This document shows, in pieces, positions 31,969-42,130 of a stretch of DNA of 64,000 nucleotides. The DNA is from Petunia secreta (taxonomy: Eukaryota > Streptophyta > Magnoliopsida > Solanales > Solanaceae), in assembly GCA_029990175.1 (NCBI GenBank), contig JARKIP010000010.1, positions 47,114,001 to 47,178,000 on the forward strand, written 5' to 3'. The notes under the pieces are model-generated. The model saw nothing but the letters and a program-made list of their open reading frames with translations, was not told the DNA's origin and made no database searches. How positions within the stretch are numbered: position 1 is the first letter of the stretch; each line of letters opens with the position of its first letter. The position numbers were made by a program, and so were the translations under genes.

Positions 31969-34900
31969 AACACCCAAATCCTTACCGTTTGCAATGGCTT
32001 AGTGAGTTTGGTGAATTGAAGGTGGTCAAGCAAGTCATGATCAAGTTCAAGATAGGGAACTATGTGGATGAACACATTTTTGATGTGGTGCCTATGCAAG
32101 CATGCCACCTTCTCTTTGGGAGGCCATGGAAATTTGATAGACATGTGGTTCATGATGGCCGTGCTAACACCTACACCGTTAAGCACGAGGGGAAGAAGTT
32201 TGTACTTAGACCCTTAACTCCCAAGCAAGTTAGTGATGATTACAAGCGAATGAGGGAGTTAAGAGAGGCGGCAGAGGCTAAGTCGGTTGTTGAGACTAGA
32301 CCTTTGGCCGAAATCTTGGTGGCAATCCCACCATCTTCTACCGGTAGCATATGTGCCATGATGCAACCGGGCGAAATCTTGAGAGGAAATGATGGCAACA
32401 AACTACTCATAGCCTAGTGCACAAAGGTATGATTCTTACATTCGATCTTGATTTTTCCACTAACCCTTTGCCTAGTGTATTTGAGAATGTTTTGAAGGAT
32501 TTTGAAGACATGTTCCCGGATAAAATGCCAATTGGTCTACCTCCTTTGAGGGGTATTGAGCACAAAATCGACTTTGTCCCGGGGTCTCAAATCCCAAATA
32601 AACCGGCTTATAGGAGCAATCCGGAGGACACAAGAGAATTGCAAAAGCAAGTTGATGAATTGCTCACTAAAGGCTTGGTGAGGGAAAGCTTGAGTCCTTG
32701 TGCCGTGCCCGTGATCCTTGTTCTAAAGAAGGATGGCACTTGAAGGATGTGTGTAGATTGTCGTGTGGTTAATAAAATCATGGTAAAGTATCGACATCCC
32801 ATACCTCGCTTAGATGATATGTTGGATGAACTTAGTGGTTCTAGTATCTTCTCGAAGATAGACCTTAGGTCCGGTTACCATCAAATCCGGATGAAACCGG
32901 GGGATGAATGGAAAACCGCATTCAAGACCAAGTTTGGTCTATATGAATGGTTGGTGATGCCCTTTGGCCTCTCCAACGCACCTAGTACTTTCATGAGGCT
33001 AATGAACCATGTTCTAAAGCCATTCATCAACAAGTTTGTGGTCGTTTATTTTGACGATATATTGATCTATAGAAAATCAATAGAAGACCATGTTGATCAC
33101 CTAAGGCAAGTCCTTGAAGTGTTGAGAGCCGAAAAGCTCTATGCTAATTTTAAAAAGTGTGCCTTTGGTGTTGAGAAGGTAGTCTTCCTTGGGTTTGTTG
33201 TGAGTGTCCAAGGAGTGGAGGTGGATGAGTCTAAGGTAGAGGCCATTCGTGATTGGCCTACTCCTACTACCGTGACTCAAGTGAGGAGCTTTCATGGTCT
33301 TGCTAGTTTTTATAGACGATTTGTGAAAGACTTTAGCTCCATTGCCGCTCCACTCACCGAATTGGCGAAGAAGGACAAACCTTTTGTTTGGGGAGAGCCT
33401 GAAGAGAAGACCTTGGAAGAATTGAAAGGTAGGTTGAGTACCCCCCCTCTATTGCAATTGCCCAACTTCGGAAAGGCATTTAAGGTTGAATGTGATGCCT
33501 CGAGGGTGGGAATTGGTGGTGTTTTAATGCAAGATGGAAACCCCATAGCCTACTTTAGTGATAAATTGAAGGGTGCATCCTTGAACTACCCTACGTATGA
33601 CAAGGAGATGTACGCCTTGGTGAGAGCTCTTGCTCATTGGCAACACTACCTTTGGCTTAGAGAATTTGTGATTAAGAGTGACCATGAGTCACTCAAACAT
33701 CTTAGGGGCCAAGAGAAATTGAACAAGCGTCATGCCAAGTGGGTAGAGTTCATTGAGTCTTTTCCCTATGTTATCCAATACAAGAAAGGGAAAGACAATG
33801 TTGTGGCGGATGCACTTTCTAGGAAGTTTGCTCTAGCCACCACCCTTGCCTCCAAGCTCATGGGTTTTGAAAGCATTAAGTTGATGTATGCTCAAGACCC
33901 TAAGCTAAAGAGCATTCACGAAGCTCTTGAAAAGGGAAAAAGAGTTGAAAAATACCAATGGGTTAATGGTTACATCTTTAAAAATGGTAAAGTGTGTGTT
34001 CCCGAGTCCTCTTGGAGGGAATTGTTGATTCGTGAAGCTCATTGTGGGGGCTTGATGGGAAACTTTGGGAGGAACAAGACCTTGGCCATCCTAATGGAGC
34101 AATTCCATTGGCCAAAGATGGGGGTTCAAGTTGAAAAGCTTTGCAAAAATTGCCTTGAGTGCAAGCATGCAAAATCTAAAGCTAACCCCATGGTTTGTAT
34201 ACTCCTCTCCCCGTGCCTACTAGTCTGTGGGTCGATATATCGATGGATTTTGTGATGGGCTTGCCACGGTCTAGGGGGGGCCATGATATCATTTATGTTG
34301 TCGTGGATAGGTTCTCCAAAATGGCTCACTTCATTCCATGTAAAAAGTGTGATGATGCACAACATGTGGCTTCTTTGTTCATTGAAAATGTATTAAAGTT
34401 GCATGGTGTACCTCAAACCATAGTGAGTGATAGGGACACCAAGTTCCTTAGCCATTTTTGGAGGAGCTTGTGGGGTGCTCTTGGCACCAAGCTCTTGTTT
34501 TCTACGTCCCACCACCCACAAACGGATGAACAAACCGAGGTGGTAAACCGGACTTTGGGTGCTCTTCTTAGAGCTATGACCCGAGATAAGGCCGGGGCGT
34601 GGGTTGATAAATTGCCTCTTATCGAGTTTTCCTATATTCGTACTTTACATAGCTTGATTGGCATGACTCCATTTGAATGTGTTAATGGTTTTAATCCCTT
34701 GATTTCCCTTGATATAACCCCTTTTCCGAGGAAAATGCTTGCTAATTTTGAAGGGAAAAGCCGAGCAAAGGCTATGATTGAGCTTCATGCCAAAGCCAAG
34801 AAGAATTTGGAGGAGGCCTATGCCAAGGTTGCTTCCAAGAAGAACAAGGGAAGGAAAAAGCTTGAGCTAAAAAAGGGAGATTGGGTGTGGGTGCACTTCC

Positions 34901-35217
34901 GCAAGGAAAGGTTTCCCAACCTTAGGAAAGAGAAGTTGGCACCCCGTGGAGATGGACCGTTCCAAGTGCTTTCCAAGATCAACAACAACGCCTATGTGAT
35001 TGATCTACCCGGTAAGTACAATGTGTCAAATACTTTTAATGTGACTGACTTGACCCCTTTTGATGTAGGGGATGGTGATGCCGGAGAGGAGGAAGCCATG
35101 GTTTCGAGGACGAAACCTTCCCAAGAAGGGGAGGATGATGCGGGGCATACTACCTCAAGGCCGTTCACCAGAAGTCAAGCCAAGTTGATTCAACACACTC
35201 ATCTCCACTTGACTTAG
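31965..35217 (+). pseudogene. Gypsy pol: protease end, reverse transcriptase, RNase H, integrase
   Basis: RT landmarks: FSKIDLRSGYHQIRMKPGDE, MPFGLSNAPSTFMRLMN and the catalytic box VVYFDDILIY (about 33050-33075). RNase H: KVECDASRVGIGGVLMQDG and SDHESLKHL. Integrase: a C..C of the HHCC finger (CKNCLECKHAK), then DRFSKMAHFIP, VSDRDTKFLSHFW and the later conserved Glu. The end reads NAYVIDLPGKYNVSNTFNV and the frame runs into the 3' LTR, stopping at 35217. Breaks: frame change at 32415-32417, a Trp-to-TGA nonsense at 32741-32743, and a frameshift near 34190. No chromodomain is recognisable. Confidence 0.88.
35123..35135 (+). other. Gypsy polypurine tract
   Basis: AAGAAGGGGAGGA directly precedes the 3' LTR start TGATGCGGGG. 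Confidence 0.85.
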
Positions 35218-35940
35218 AGGGACATAAAAGAAGGCTCCGAGAGCGGCTTGATGGGGGATCACCTAGGCCACTTGGAGAGGCATTCGGGGCACGTTTGGAA
35301 GCAATTCAAAAACCCCCAGGAACGGGCGGACCGCCTACTCAACTAGGCGGACCGCCTACTTTTTGTCAGCTCTCTGGACTTTCAGGCGCCTACTAAGTGG
35401 GCGCCCCACCTACCTGGCCGCCTACTTTCCACCTTCAGCAATGGAACAACAAGGCGGAGCGCCTAGTGCAAAGGGACGGACCGCCCAGTGTTCTGAAGCA
35501 TTGCGGGATTTCTAGTTTTTATGCTATGCTTTGACTATTACAGCCCTACGTGGCCTTTATTATTTTAACCCACTTTGGGGGTATTTTAGGGCTTTCAATA
35601 TGTATAAGTGAAGTCTATAAATACTTCACTTAGCTTCATCAAACCTTAGCTTACCTTGAATATTATTGAATGATGAATAAAGTTGAACTCTTGTTTATGA
35701 AAAAACCTTTTTGGTTGGCTTGAATTCACTAGCGGATCCTAGTTGAGTATCGAACCGACACCCGATCATTCTACTTGCGAGTCCCAGGTGCGACTCAATG
35801 GTGGTTGCATAGCGTAGGTCCTTCTTGACGCCGATACGAGGGTATCACGGAACGAGTTCTCTGTGGTTACCTTGTAGGGAGTTCGAGACGTGTCTCGCTC
35901 TCCTATCGTTCTTTTTGTCTTTTGATTTTGATCCTTATCA
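35136..35940 (+). repeat. Gypsy 3' LTR
   Basis: 805 bp, TATA box at 35616-35623, otherwise as the 5' LTR less 25 bp. The last 80 bases of the pol frame lie within it. Confidence 0.92.
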
Positions 35941-36359
35941 TTCTCCTGCCTTCTACCTGCCTTAACTTTAAAATCTGGGGGTTTTGTTATCTCTTCTTTA
36001 ATGCTATCAGGTACAACCCATGATTCTTCATGTCCAACAGTGTTGATTTCCGCTTCATACTGTTTTAACCATGTTTCTCTTTTATACCATATAGAGCAAT
36101 AATCAGACCTGTGTAGGTGGACTCTGTCTATGGAAGCAAGTGCATGTTCACAAGGCATTTCATCTATCTAGAACTTGAGACATTGACATTCTTTCTTTTT
36201 CAAACAAACAATGAATTCTCTCCCTTCATATGTTACCTTAAAGCTTTGATCCGTAGTCTGGTCAACCTGTAAAAATGTAATGCATAAGACTACTTGACTA
36301 GTTCTTATTTAGTAAAAAGAAAAATAAATAAATAACTAGCATAACATATATAATGCTGC

Positions 36360-36420
36360 AATTTACTGGATCCCCCGCTTTGCATACCATGTAGTCCCAG
36401 CACAAAACCTAGGACTTCAT
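36360..36420 (-). repeat. CCCAG-family motif inside a transposase intron
   Basis: Within the intron between the DDE part and the SWIM part the plus strand reads GTCCCAGCACAAAACCTAGG ACTTC, a diverged copy of the element-wide motif. A single unit. Confidence 0.5.
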
Positions 36421-38639
36421 GAATTATCATTGACATAACACAAATCACATCAAAAAATAAATGTATTAGTTGATATACTCACATTTATTCTGTATGCTTT
36501 TTTATTTATTTTTTTCAATTCATGATCTGTCCATTTTGATGTTGCAAAGAAACTATCCTGCACACTCTTCCGTCTCTCATAAAACCAGCTCTGTAGCTTG
36601 TTCATTATGTTGTCCACCATTGACAGTATTGATTTTCCCCGAGCATGTAACAGAGCATTATTCATGGATTCCACAATATTTGATGTCTTCATGTCATATC
36701 TTCGATTTCGACAGTAAGCTCTAGTCCATCTCTCTGGTGGTTCTTCCATGAGGTAATCATAGGTTGCCTATCCGTTTCTTTCATTTGATTTATGTCTGTT
36801 TTAAACTCTGCAATCGTGTAGACACAACATGCACTATTGAATATACTTATCACTGCAGGACTCACGTTCCTTTTGTTAAGGTTCTTTTCCAGATGATATA
36901 CACAGATCCCATGCGCATATTCAGGATATACATTTGTAATCTCACGGCAACCAAATGCAATGCGCAACTGCCTAAAGAACCAATTATATGCCAATTTATT
37001 TTCCGAGTCCACAACTCCAAAGGCAAGTGGGAAGATTTGGTTATTTGCATCTTTCGTCACTGCAACCAATTGTGTGCCTGAATATCTCCCCTTGAGGAAT
37101 GTATCGACAACTATCACAGGTCTACAATGTTTCAAGCCTTTAATAGATGCCGCACAAGCAAAAAACATATATTTGAACCTGTATAATACAATTGCAGTGT
37201 TATCAGTAAAATGCACGATAAATTTTGAGCGTCAGGTTTTAGTACTGGAACCTTACTTATACATAATTACGACGTCACAATATTTTGTGACGGGACTCCA
37301 ACAAATTACAGTGCAGTCTCAGGCTTTTTTAAATGGGGATTACTGGAATTCTACACAAAAATATATAAGTACACATTTTCTTGTTTTTTTACCTGTTCTC
37401 ACCATCTCTTTGAAGAGCAACGTGTGAGCCTGGATTGATGTCTCTTAGCACATATAAATATGCTGGTAACTTCTGAAAGTTCTCCTCAGGCGTCCCTCTA
37501 ATTAAAGACTCTCCTTCTTTTATAGCACGCCATGCCTTATTATAAGAGATTTCAACTCCCATTTTCCTTCTAATCTTTGCAACAACAAAATTAGGCTTAA
37601 CAAGATAATTATCGTCTCTCAGATTCTCAACTATCTTATCTCGAACAATCTTTGACGTAGCATGTTTTTGGTCTCTTTTTCTATCATCCACTGAGCAAGT
37701 GTGATTCTTCTCAAACTTCAGTATTTTGAACAGTGTGGACTGTTTAATTCTGGAAGATTGAACAGTCCACTCACATTTTTCATTCATGCACGCCAGTGAA
37801 TATCTCGTTGTGTTTGATCTCACAACCTTGAATTCAAAATGGTGTGCAATTGCAGTTGTCTGGAAACATTTAGTGACACACTGTTTCTTTAAAAAAATTG
37901 ATCCAACCTTGACGTCGTCCAAATCTGCATTTTCTTTTAGTATTGGACAAGGAGATTCTTTTATTTTGTTCCTTTAATACCTCTTTCTCTTTTTTGCAGC
38001 ACTTGATGTCTCGGGAAGTTGAAGATTTACAAGCTGTTGTTCTGTGTTTTCAGCATGCATTAACTGTTGATCTACTGCTACAGCTTCGACTGACGGGGGC
38101 AAAACTATCACTTCAAAAGCATCATCGTTGTCTATTTGCACTATCATTTGCCCTTCAGTGTAAACAACTCTCTCAGACTGTGGAGATCGTTGTGTAATGT
38201 CAATTATGAAACGTCTACTCCTATACTCGAAATTATTTTTTATCAAGTATAAACAGCTAATTAAATCATCGCTATTTTTTATAGGGGCCCCTTTTCTTGT
38301 TCCAAGTTCCATATCAAACCATATGAATGTCTCAAAATGTTCTTCATCTAAATCTATCTTTTTCCAAAGGTTTTTTCTGAAATCTTCAAACGTATCTGTT
38401 TCAATATGCAGAAAAATCCTCGTCTCATGATCTATGTACTTATAATCTGGTGTCCATTCCCATTGAATTCAAGAACAATACACTGTTTAGCCATTACCTG
38501 CAGTTATAAACATAGTAAAAACACTAAACTAACTGACAAAGAAAACCACATGGTAAAATACTGTAATTGTAGCTTAATAAGGAAAGCTTAAGAACTGCTA
38601 ACCTATAAGGTAAATATACATATCCATAGTATAATGGCT

Positions 38640-39215
38640 AATTATACAGGGGAGGGGGATTTTTGAAGTACAGCTCTTTATGCTAAAATATAGCATAGCT
38701 ACAGGATATTGTAATGGGACTTTGCTTCAACTTAACAATAAGCCCCAACATTTAATGCTGGACAACAGGCGATTTTTTGAAGTGCAGCTTTATATCCTAA
38801 AATATAATCATAGCTACAGGAAATTATAATGAGGTTTATCTTCAACGTAACACTAAACCCCAACATTTTGTGCTGGACAACAGGGAGATTTTTTGAAGTG
38901 CAGCTTTATATCCTAAAATATAGCATAGCTACAGGATATTATAATGGGGCTTTGATTCAACGTAACACTAAACCCCAGCATTTAGTGCTGGACAACAGGA
39001 TTTTTTTGAAGTGCAATTCTATATGCTAAAATATAGCATAGCTACAGGATATTATAATGGGACTTTGCTTCAACTTAACAATAAGCCCCAGCATTTAATG
39101 TTGGATAACAGGTCATTTTGAAGTGCTAAGCTAAAATATAATCATAGCTACAGGATATTGTAATGGGGCTTTGCTTCAACGTAACACAAATCCCCAGCAC
39201 CTAGTGCTGCATATC
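38640..39215 (-). repeat. Tandem repeat of about 118 bp in the transposase 5' leader
   Basis: Five units with ATATAGCATAGCTACAGGAT, TTTGCTTCAACGTAACAC and CCCAGCATTTAGTGCTGGA C, the last being a near-perfect hairpin (CCAGCA...TGCTGG). They lie upstream of the coding start in what is probably a 5' UTR intron, since an acceptor (CTGCAG on the minus strand) precedes the ATG. The same blocks occur at 25.3 and 26.7 kb. Confidence 0.75.
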
Positions 39216-39611
39216 CTTTTGACCTCAATGAAGATTCATATTAATTATATATAACAGTAAATTCGTGTCTCACAAAAAAAAAAATTTATATAGTACAAAT
39301 GAGATCATAATCACGAATTTTTATTTCAAATCATTGTTTTACAGTCACAAAAACAGATATATTTCCGCAAAATAACTGAAATTCAGCACAGAAACATCGC
39401 AGAAACTGAGAAAATGCAGCTCAAATTACCTTTTACAGTTTGAATTTGAAACTTCGGGAGAGAGGCAATGATAATCTGGAGAGAGAATGTGTGCTTTGCT
39501 CTGTTTTTTTTCACGCGTGATTTGTATTTATGTTGAGCTGTAGGCCTTTAAGGATAGTTCAGTAAATTCAATGTTTGGGGTGTTGTTAGCGGCAGAAGCA
39601 TGTATGTACGT
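39216..39611 (-). promoter_or_regulatory. Probable transposase promoter and first exon region
   Basis: On the minus strand a TATA-like ATAAATAC (39524-39531) is followed by a leader rich in CT and A runs, TTCTCTCTCCAG, that runs toward the leader intron. No coding frame. The placement between the right TIR and the leader repeats is where mudrA promoters lie. Confidence 0.35.
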
Positions 39612-39702
39612 GAGTCATTATTGGCTATTTCTCAATGAATTTTGAAACTGTGGATGGAACTCATTTAACGTGTCCAATGTTGGCTAGTTATCAAATTTTC
39701 AC
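39612..39702 (-). repeat. Right terminal inverted repeat of the giant MULE (degenerate)
   Basis: See the left TIR: the complement reads GTGAAAATTTGATAACTAGC, then GACAC, then TTCAAAATTCATTGAGAAAT AGCCAATA. Matches to the left end are strongest in the first 10 and last 30 bases. Confidence 0.5.
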
Positions 39703-39770
39703 TAAAAAAATCCTAAAGTAAACTGGTTTTCAGCTAATGCCAACTTAGAATCCGCTAATGGAAATGATAT

Positions 39771-40013
39771 TAGGTAGCCACTCTTAAGGGTTGCTATTAT
39801 ATTTAGCCACTGTATTCTGAAGTTTAGTTTTTTAGTTCAAAACTTTAGAGTGTCGTGTCCTAAAATTAATGTAATAATTAAAAAAATTTCGTAGGTAGCC
39901 ACTCTTAAGGGTTGCTATTATATTTAGCCACTGTATTCTGAAGTTTAGTTTTTTAGTTCAAAACTTTAGAGTGTCGTGTCCTAAAATTAATGTAATAATT
40001 AAAAAAATTTCGT
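39771..40013 (+). repeat. Perfect tandem duplication, period 121 bp
   Basis: Two copies of a 121-bp unit starting TAGGTAGCCACTCTTAAGGG and ending AATTAAAAAAATTTCG. I see no difference between them, so the duplication is recent (or an assembly artefact). It lies just outside the right TIR. Confidence 0.85.
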
Positions 40014-40129
40014 AAAGATATAATTACTGACACTGGATATGTTGTTTTTGTTTTAAGTACTGACTAAAGCCTAAATACTTGTGCTAATAAGTGGCTAAAC
40101 CTGCACTACAGTGAATATGCTAACCCCCA

Positions 40130-42130
40130 AAAAATTTTACGTGCTGCCCTTCATAAGCGTTGGTCTTACCAATTTTCCCTCAATTTCAAATATTTTAAGT
40201 AAATGCCCTCAACATCATCCCATCATTATGTGAAAGGACTATTTTACCCATGACTAAACCTAACTCACATTCAACGAATTCCTTCTCTCTTTCCTCCTTC
40301 CTTTCCTTCTTTCTTCGTTGTGTCCTGTAGATTTAGGGAATCTGTAAATGTTATATCTATTTTATTATTTTTTCTTTTATTTGCGTTATAATGTAATTTT
40401 TATTTTACCTAATCCTTTATTTATATTTATTTTTTTCGGTATTTCTTTTTGGTAATTATTTATATATACTTATGTGTAAGTTTTTTTCATTTTGATTGAT
40501 TCGAATTAAATTTGATGTGCATATGACTTTTTTTTTTAAATTTTTTATGCTTGGTTAAGATTATTTTAAGGTTCTTATTGGCAATAACAATTAGATATTG
40601 TTATTGCTCATTGCACAGGGCTTAAAGTCTTGGCTATTTCCATTAGTTGCAGAGACTTTATCTGCGAGTAACTTTTATTGTACAGAGTTTAAAGTCTTGG
40701 CTATTGCGACTTTAAAGTCTTGGCTATTGCCATTAGTTGCAAAGACTTTCTCTGCAAGTAGTCTTTACTGCACAGAGATTAAAGTCTTCGCAAGACTTTC
40801 TCTGCAAGTTTCCTATTGCATAGAGCTTAAAGTCTTGGCTATTGCCAATACTTGCAGAGACTTTGTCTGCAGGCTGCCTATTACACCAGATTGTAAAGTA
40901 TTGGCAATTACCAATACTTTCAGAGACTTCCCCTGCAAATTTCCCCTTCCATCCGACCTTAAAGTGTTGGCTATTGCCGAAAGTCACAGAGAATTTGGTA
41001 ACATCACTTGGGTGGTGTTACCATTGATAAAAGAAGTTGGTTTCTCGATTTGTCCAGTGATAAGTTGACCCTTAATGACGATGTTCGCAACTTTCATTCA
41101 ATCTTGTTTGCATTTTTCTTGTGTTAGATTCCACTTTAATTTAATAGTTAAGGTGCCCATTGCACCAGAGCTTGAACTCTTGGTAATAGCCAAGACCTGC
41201 AAAGACTTTCTCTCAAATTACCCAATGCAACAAGGCTTGAAGTCTTGGTAATTTCCAAGAAGTCTGTGCAAGGTGCCCATTGCACCAGAGCTTGAACTCT
41301 TGGTACTAGCCAAGACTTGAAGAGACTATCTCTGCAAATTACCCACTGTAATAGGGCTTGAAGTCTTGGCAATTGCCAAGAAGTCCGCGCAAGGTTCCCA
41401 TTGCACCAGAGTTTGAACTCTTGGCAATAGCCAAGACTTGCAGGGAAAGTCTACTTTCTCTGCAAATTGGCCACTACAACGGGGCTTGAAGTCTTGGCAA
41501 TAGACTTTCAGGAAGTCTTTGTAAGGTGCCCATTGCACCTGATCTTAAACTCTTGGCAATAGCCAAGACTTGCAGAGACTTTCTCTGCAAGTTGGCCACT
41601 ACAATAGGGCTTGAAGTTTTAGCAATTGCCAGGAAGTCTGTGTAAGATGCCATTAAACCAGAGCTTAAACTCTTGTGGCATAGCTAAGACTTGTAGAGAC
41701 AAGTTGCCCATTGCAACAGGGCTTAAAGTTTCTGCAATTGCCAAGAAGTCTGTGCAAGGTGCCAATTGCCAAGAAGTCTTATGGATGTTTGTCTGTATTA
41801 TCTGAAAAAAGGTGTCGATATTATCCTTTTGACGGTCAATTGAAATATGCCAGTACTTTGATCGTTGGTTTATGCAAGCGTGCAATGCTTTTAAGGAGAA
41901 TGAGAGAATCTGTAAAGTTATGGATTTTTAGGGTTTGTAGATAGCGTGAATAGAGAAAAGGAAGGGGAGGGACTGCGGCAGGTATTTTTATTAGTTAAGG
42001 GTATTTTTGTCTGAAAAATATTTTATTAAACTAATGGAGGGCATTTATGCTGAACCACTATTAGCAAGGGCATTTTTGCAAACCAATGACTCCTGTATCA
42101 TATTTCTGCAAATCAGCCCTAACTCGGGAG
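40130..42130. mobile_element. Non-autonomous MULE-like element with palindromic satellite (right copy)
   Basis: Second member of the family at 2.39-5.85 kb with matching ends (ATATTTTAAGTAAATGCCCT on the left; GAGAAAAGGAAGGGGAGGGA and TTAAACTAATGGAGGGCATT on the right), but 1.45 kb shorter: the central part with the transposase relic is gone. Arrays of the CTTGGC..GCCAAG palindrome lie at 40614-41000 and 41150-41790 in opposite overall orientation. The frames running through them (40598-41068, 41148-41885) are repeat translations. Confidence 0.55.

Larger units (their letters stand above)
28340..35940 (+). mobile_element. Ty3/gypsy LTR retrotransposon inserted in the transposase gene
   Basis: LTRs at 28340-29169 and 35136-35940, primer site and polypurine tract in place, gag-protease-RT-RNaseH-integrase in order. 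Flanking 5-mers are TTCTT and TTCTC, a target duplication with one later change. The host transposase frame runs on across the site when the element and one 5-mer are ignored, so the insertion is simple. LTRs differ at about 38 sites by eye plus one 25-bp indel (about 4.7%), mostly transitions as expected for methylated DNA. Coding sequence is broken at several places, so it is inactive. Confidence 0.92.
28217..38494 (-). pseudogene. mudrA-like: mudrA-like MULE transposase gene, split by a gypsy insertion
   Basis: Minus strand, start ATG at 38494 after a CTGCAG acceptor. Order: N-terminal domain (38494-37980), MuDR zinc-binding domain (37922-37389, with FKVVRSNTTRYSLACMNEKC and CEWTV), intron 37394-37182, DDE region (VIVVDTFLKGRYSGTQLVAV), catalytic Glu in SNIVESMNNAL, intron about 36482-36268, SWIM finger (CQCLKF ... 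MPCEHALAS), then, beyond the gypsy element, a zinc knuckle RKRGHNRTSC at about 28260-28290. Breaks: a 1-nt loss near 38457, TAA at 37974, a frameshift near 36765, TAG near 36172, and loss of about 20 residues between FGCREI and TNVYPEYAHG that would hold the second catalytic Asp (SDRH region). A dead copy of an element-mobilising enzyme. Confidence 0.85.
9460..39702. mobile_element. Giant MULE carrying transposase, ULP1-like, B3-like and coiled-coil genes
   Basis: Proposed single Mutator-like element of about 19.3 kb after subtracting the nested copia (18755-22114) and gypsy (28340-35940) insertions. Support: a degenerate inverted repeat of about 90 bp at the two ends; convergent arrangement of plus-strand accessory genes and a minus-strand mudrA-like gene, as in maize MuDR; and one non-coding motif family (CCCAG...CTGGG) present throughout, including the transposase introns and the ULP1 introns. 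MULEs with an added ULP1 protease gene are known from Arabidopsis and melon (Kaonashi-type elements). The B3-like and coiled-coil genes are not, to my knowledge, standard cargo. No 9-bp target duplication was found, so the outer limits are approximate, and a nest of two or more elements remains possible. Confidence 0.55.

Noticed and set aside
36764..38591. Plus-strand frames up to 155 codons over the MURA region
   Set aside because: Antisense to the recognisable MuDR, DDE and N-terminal domains.
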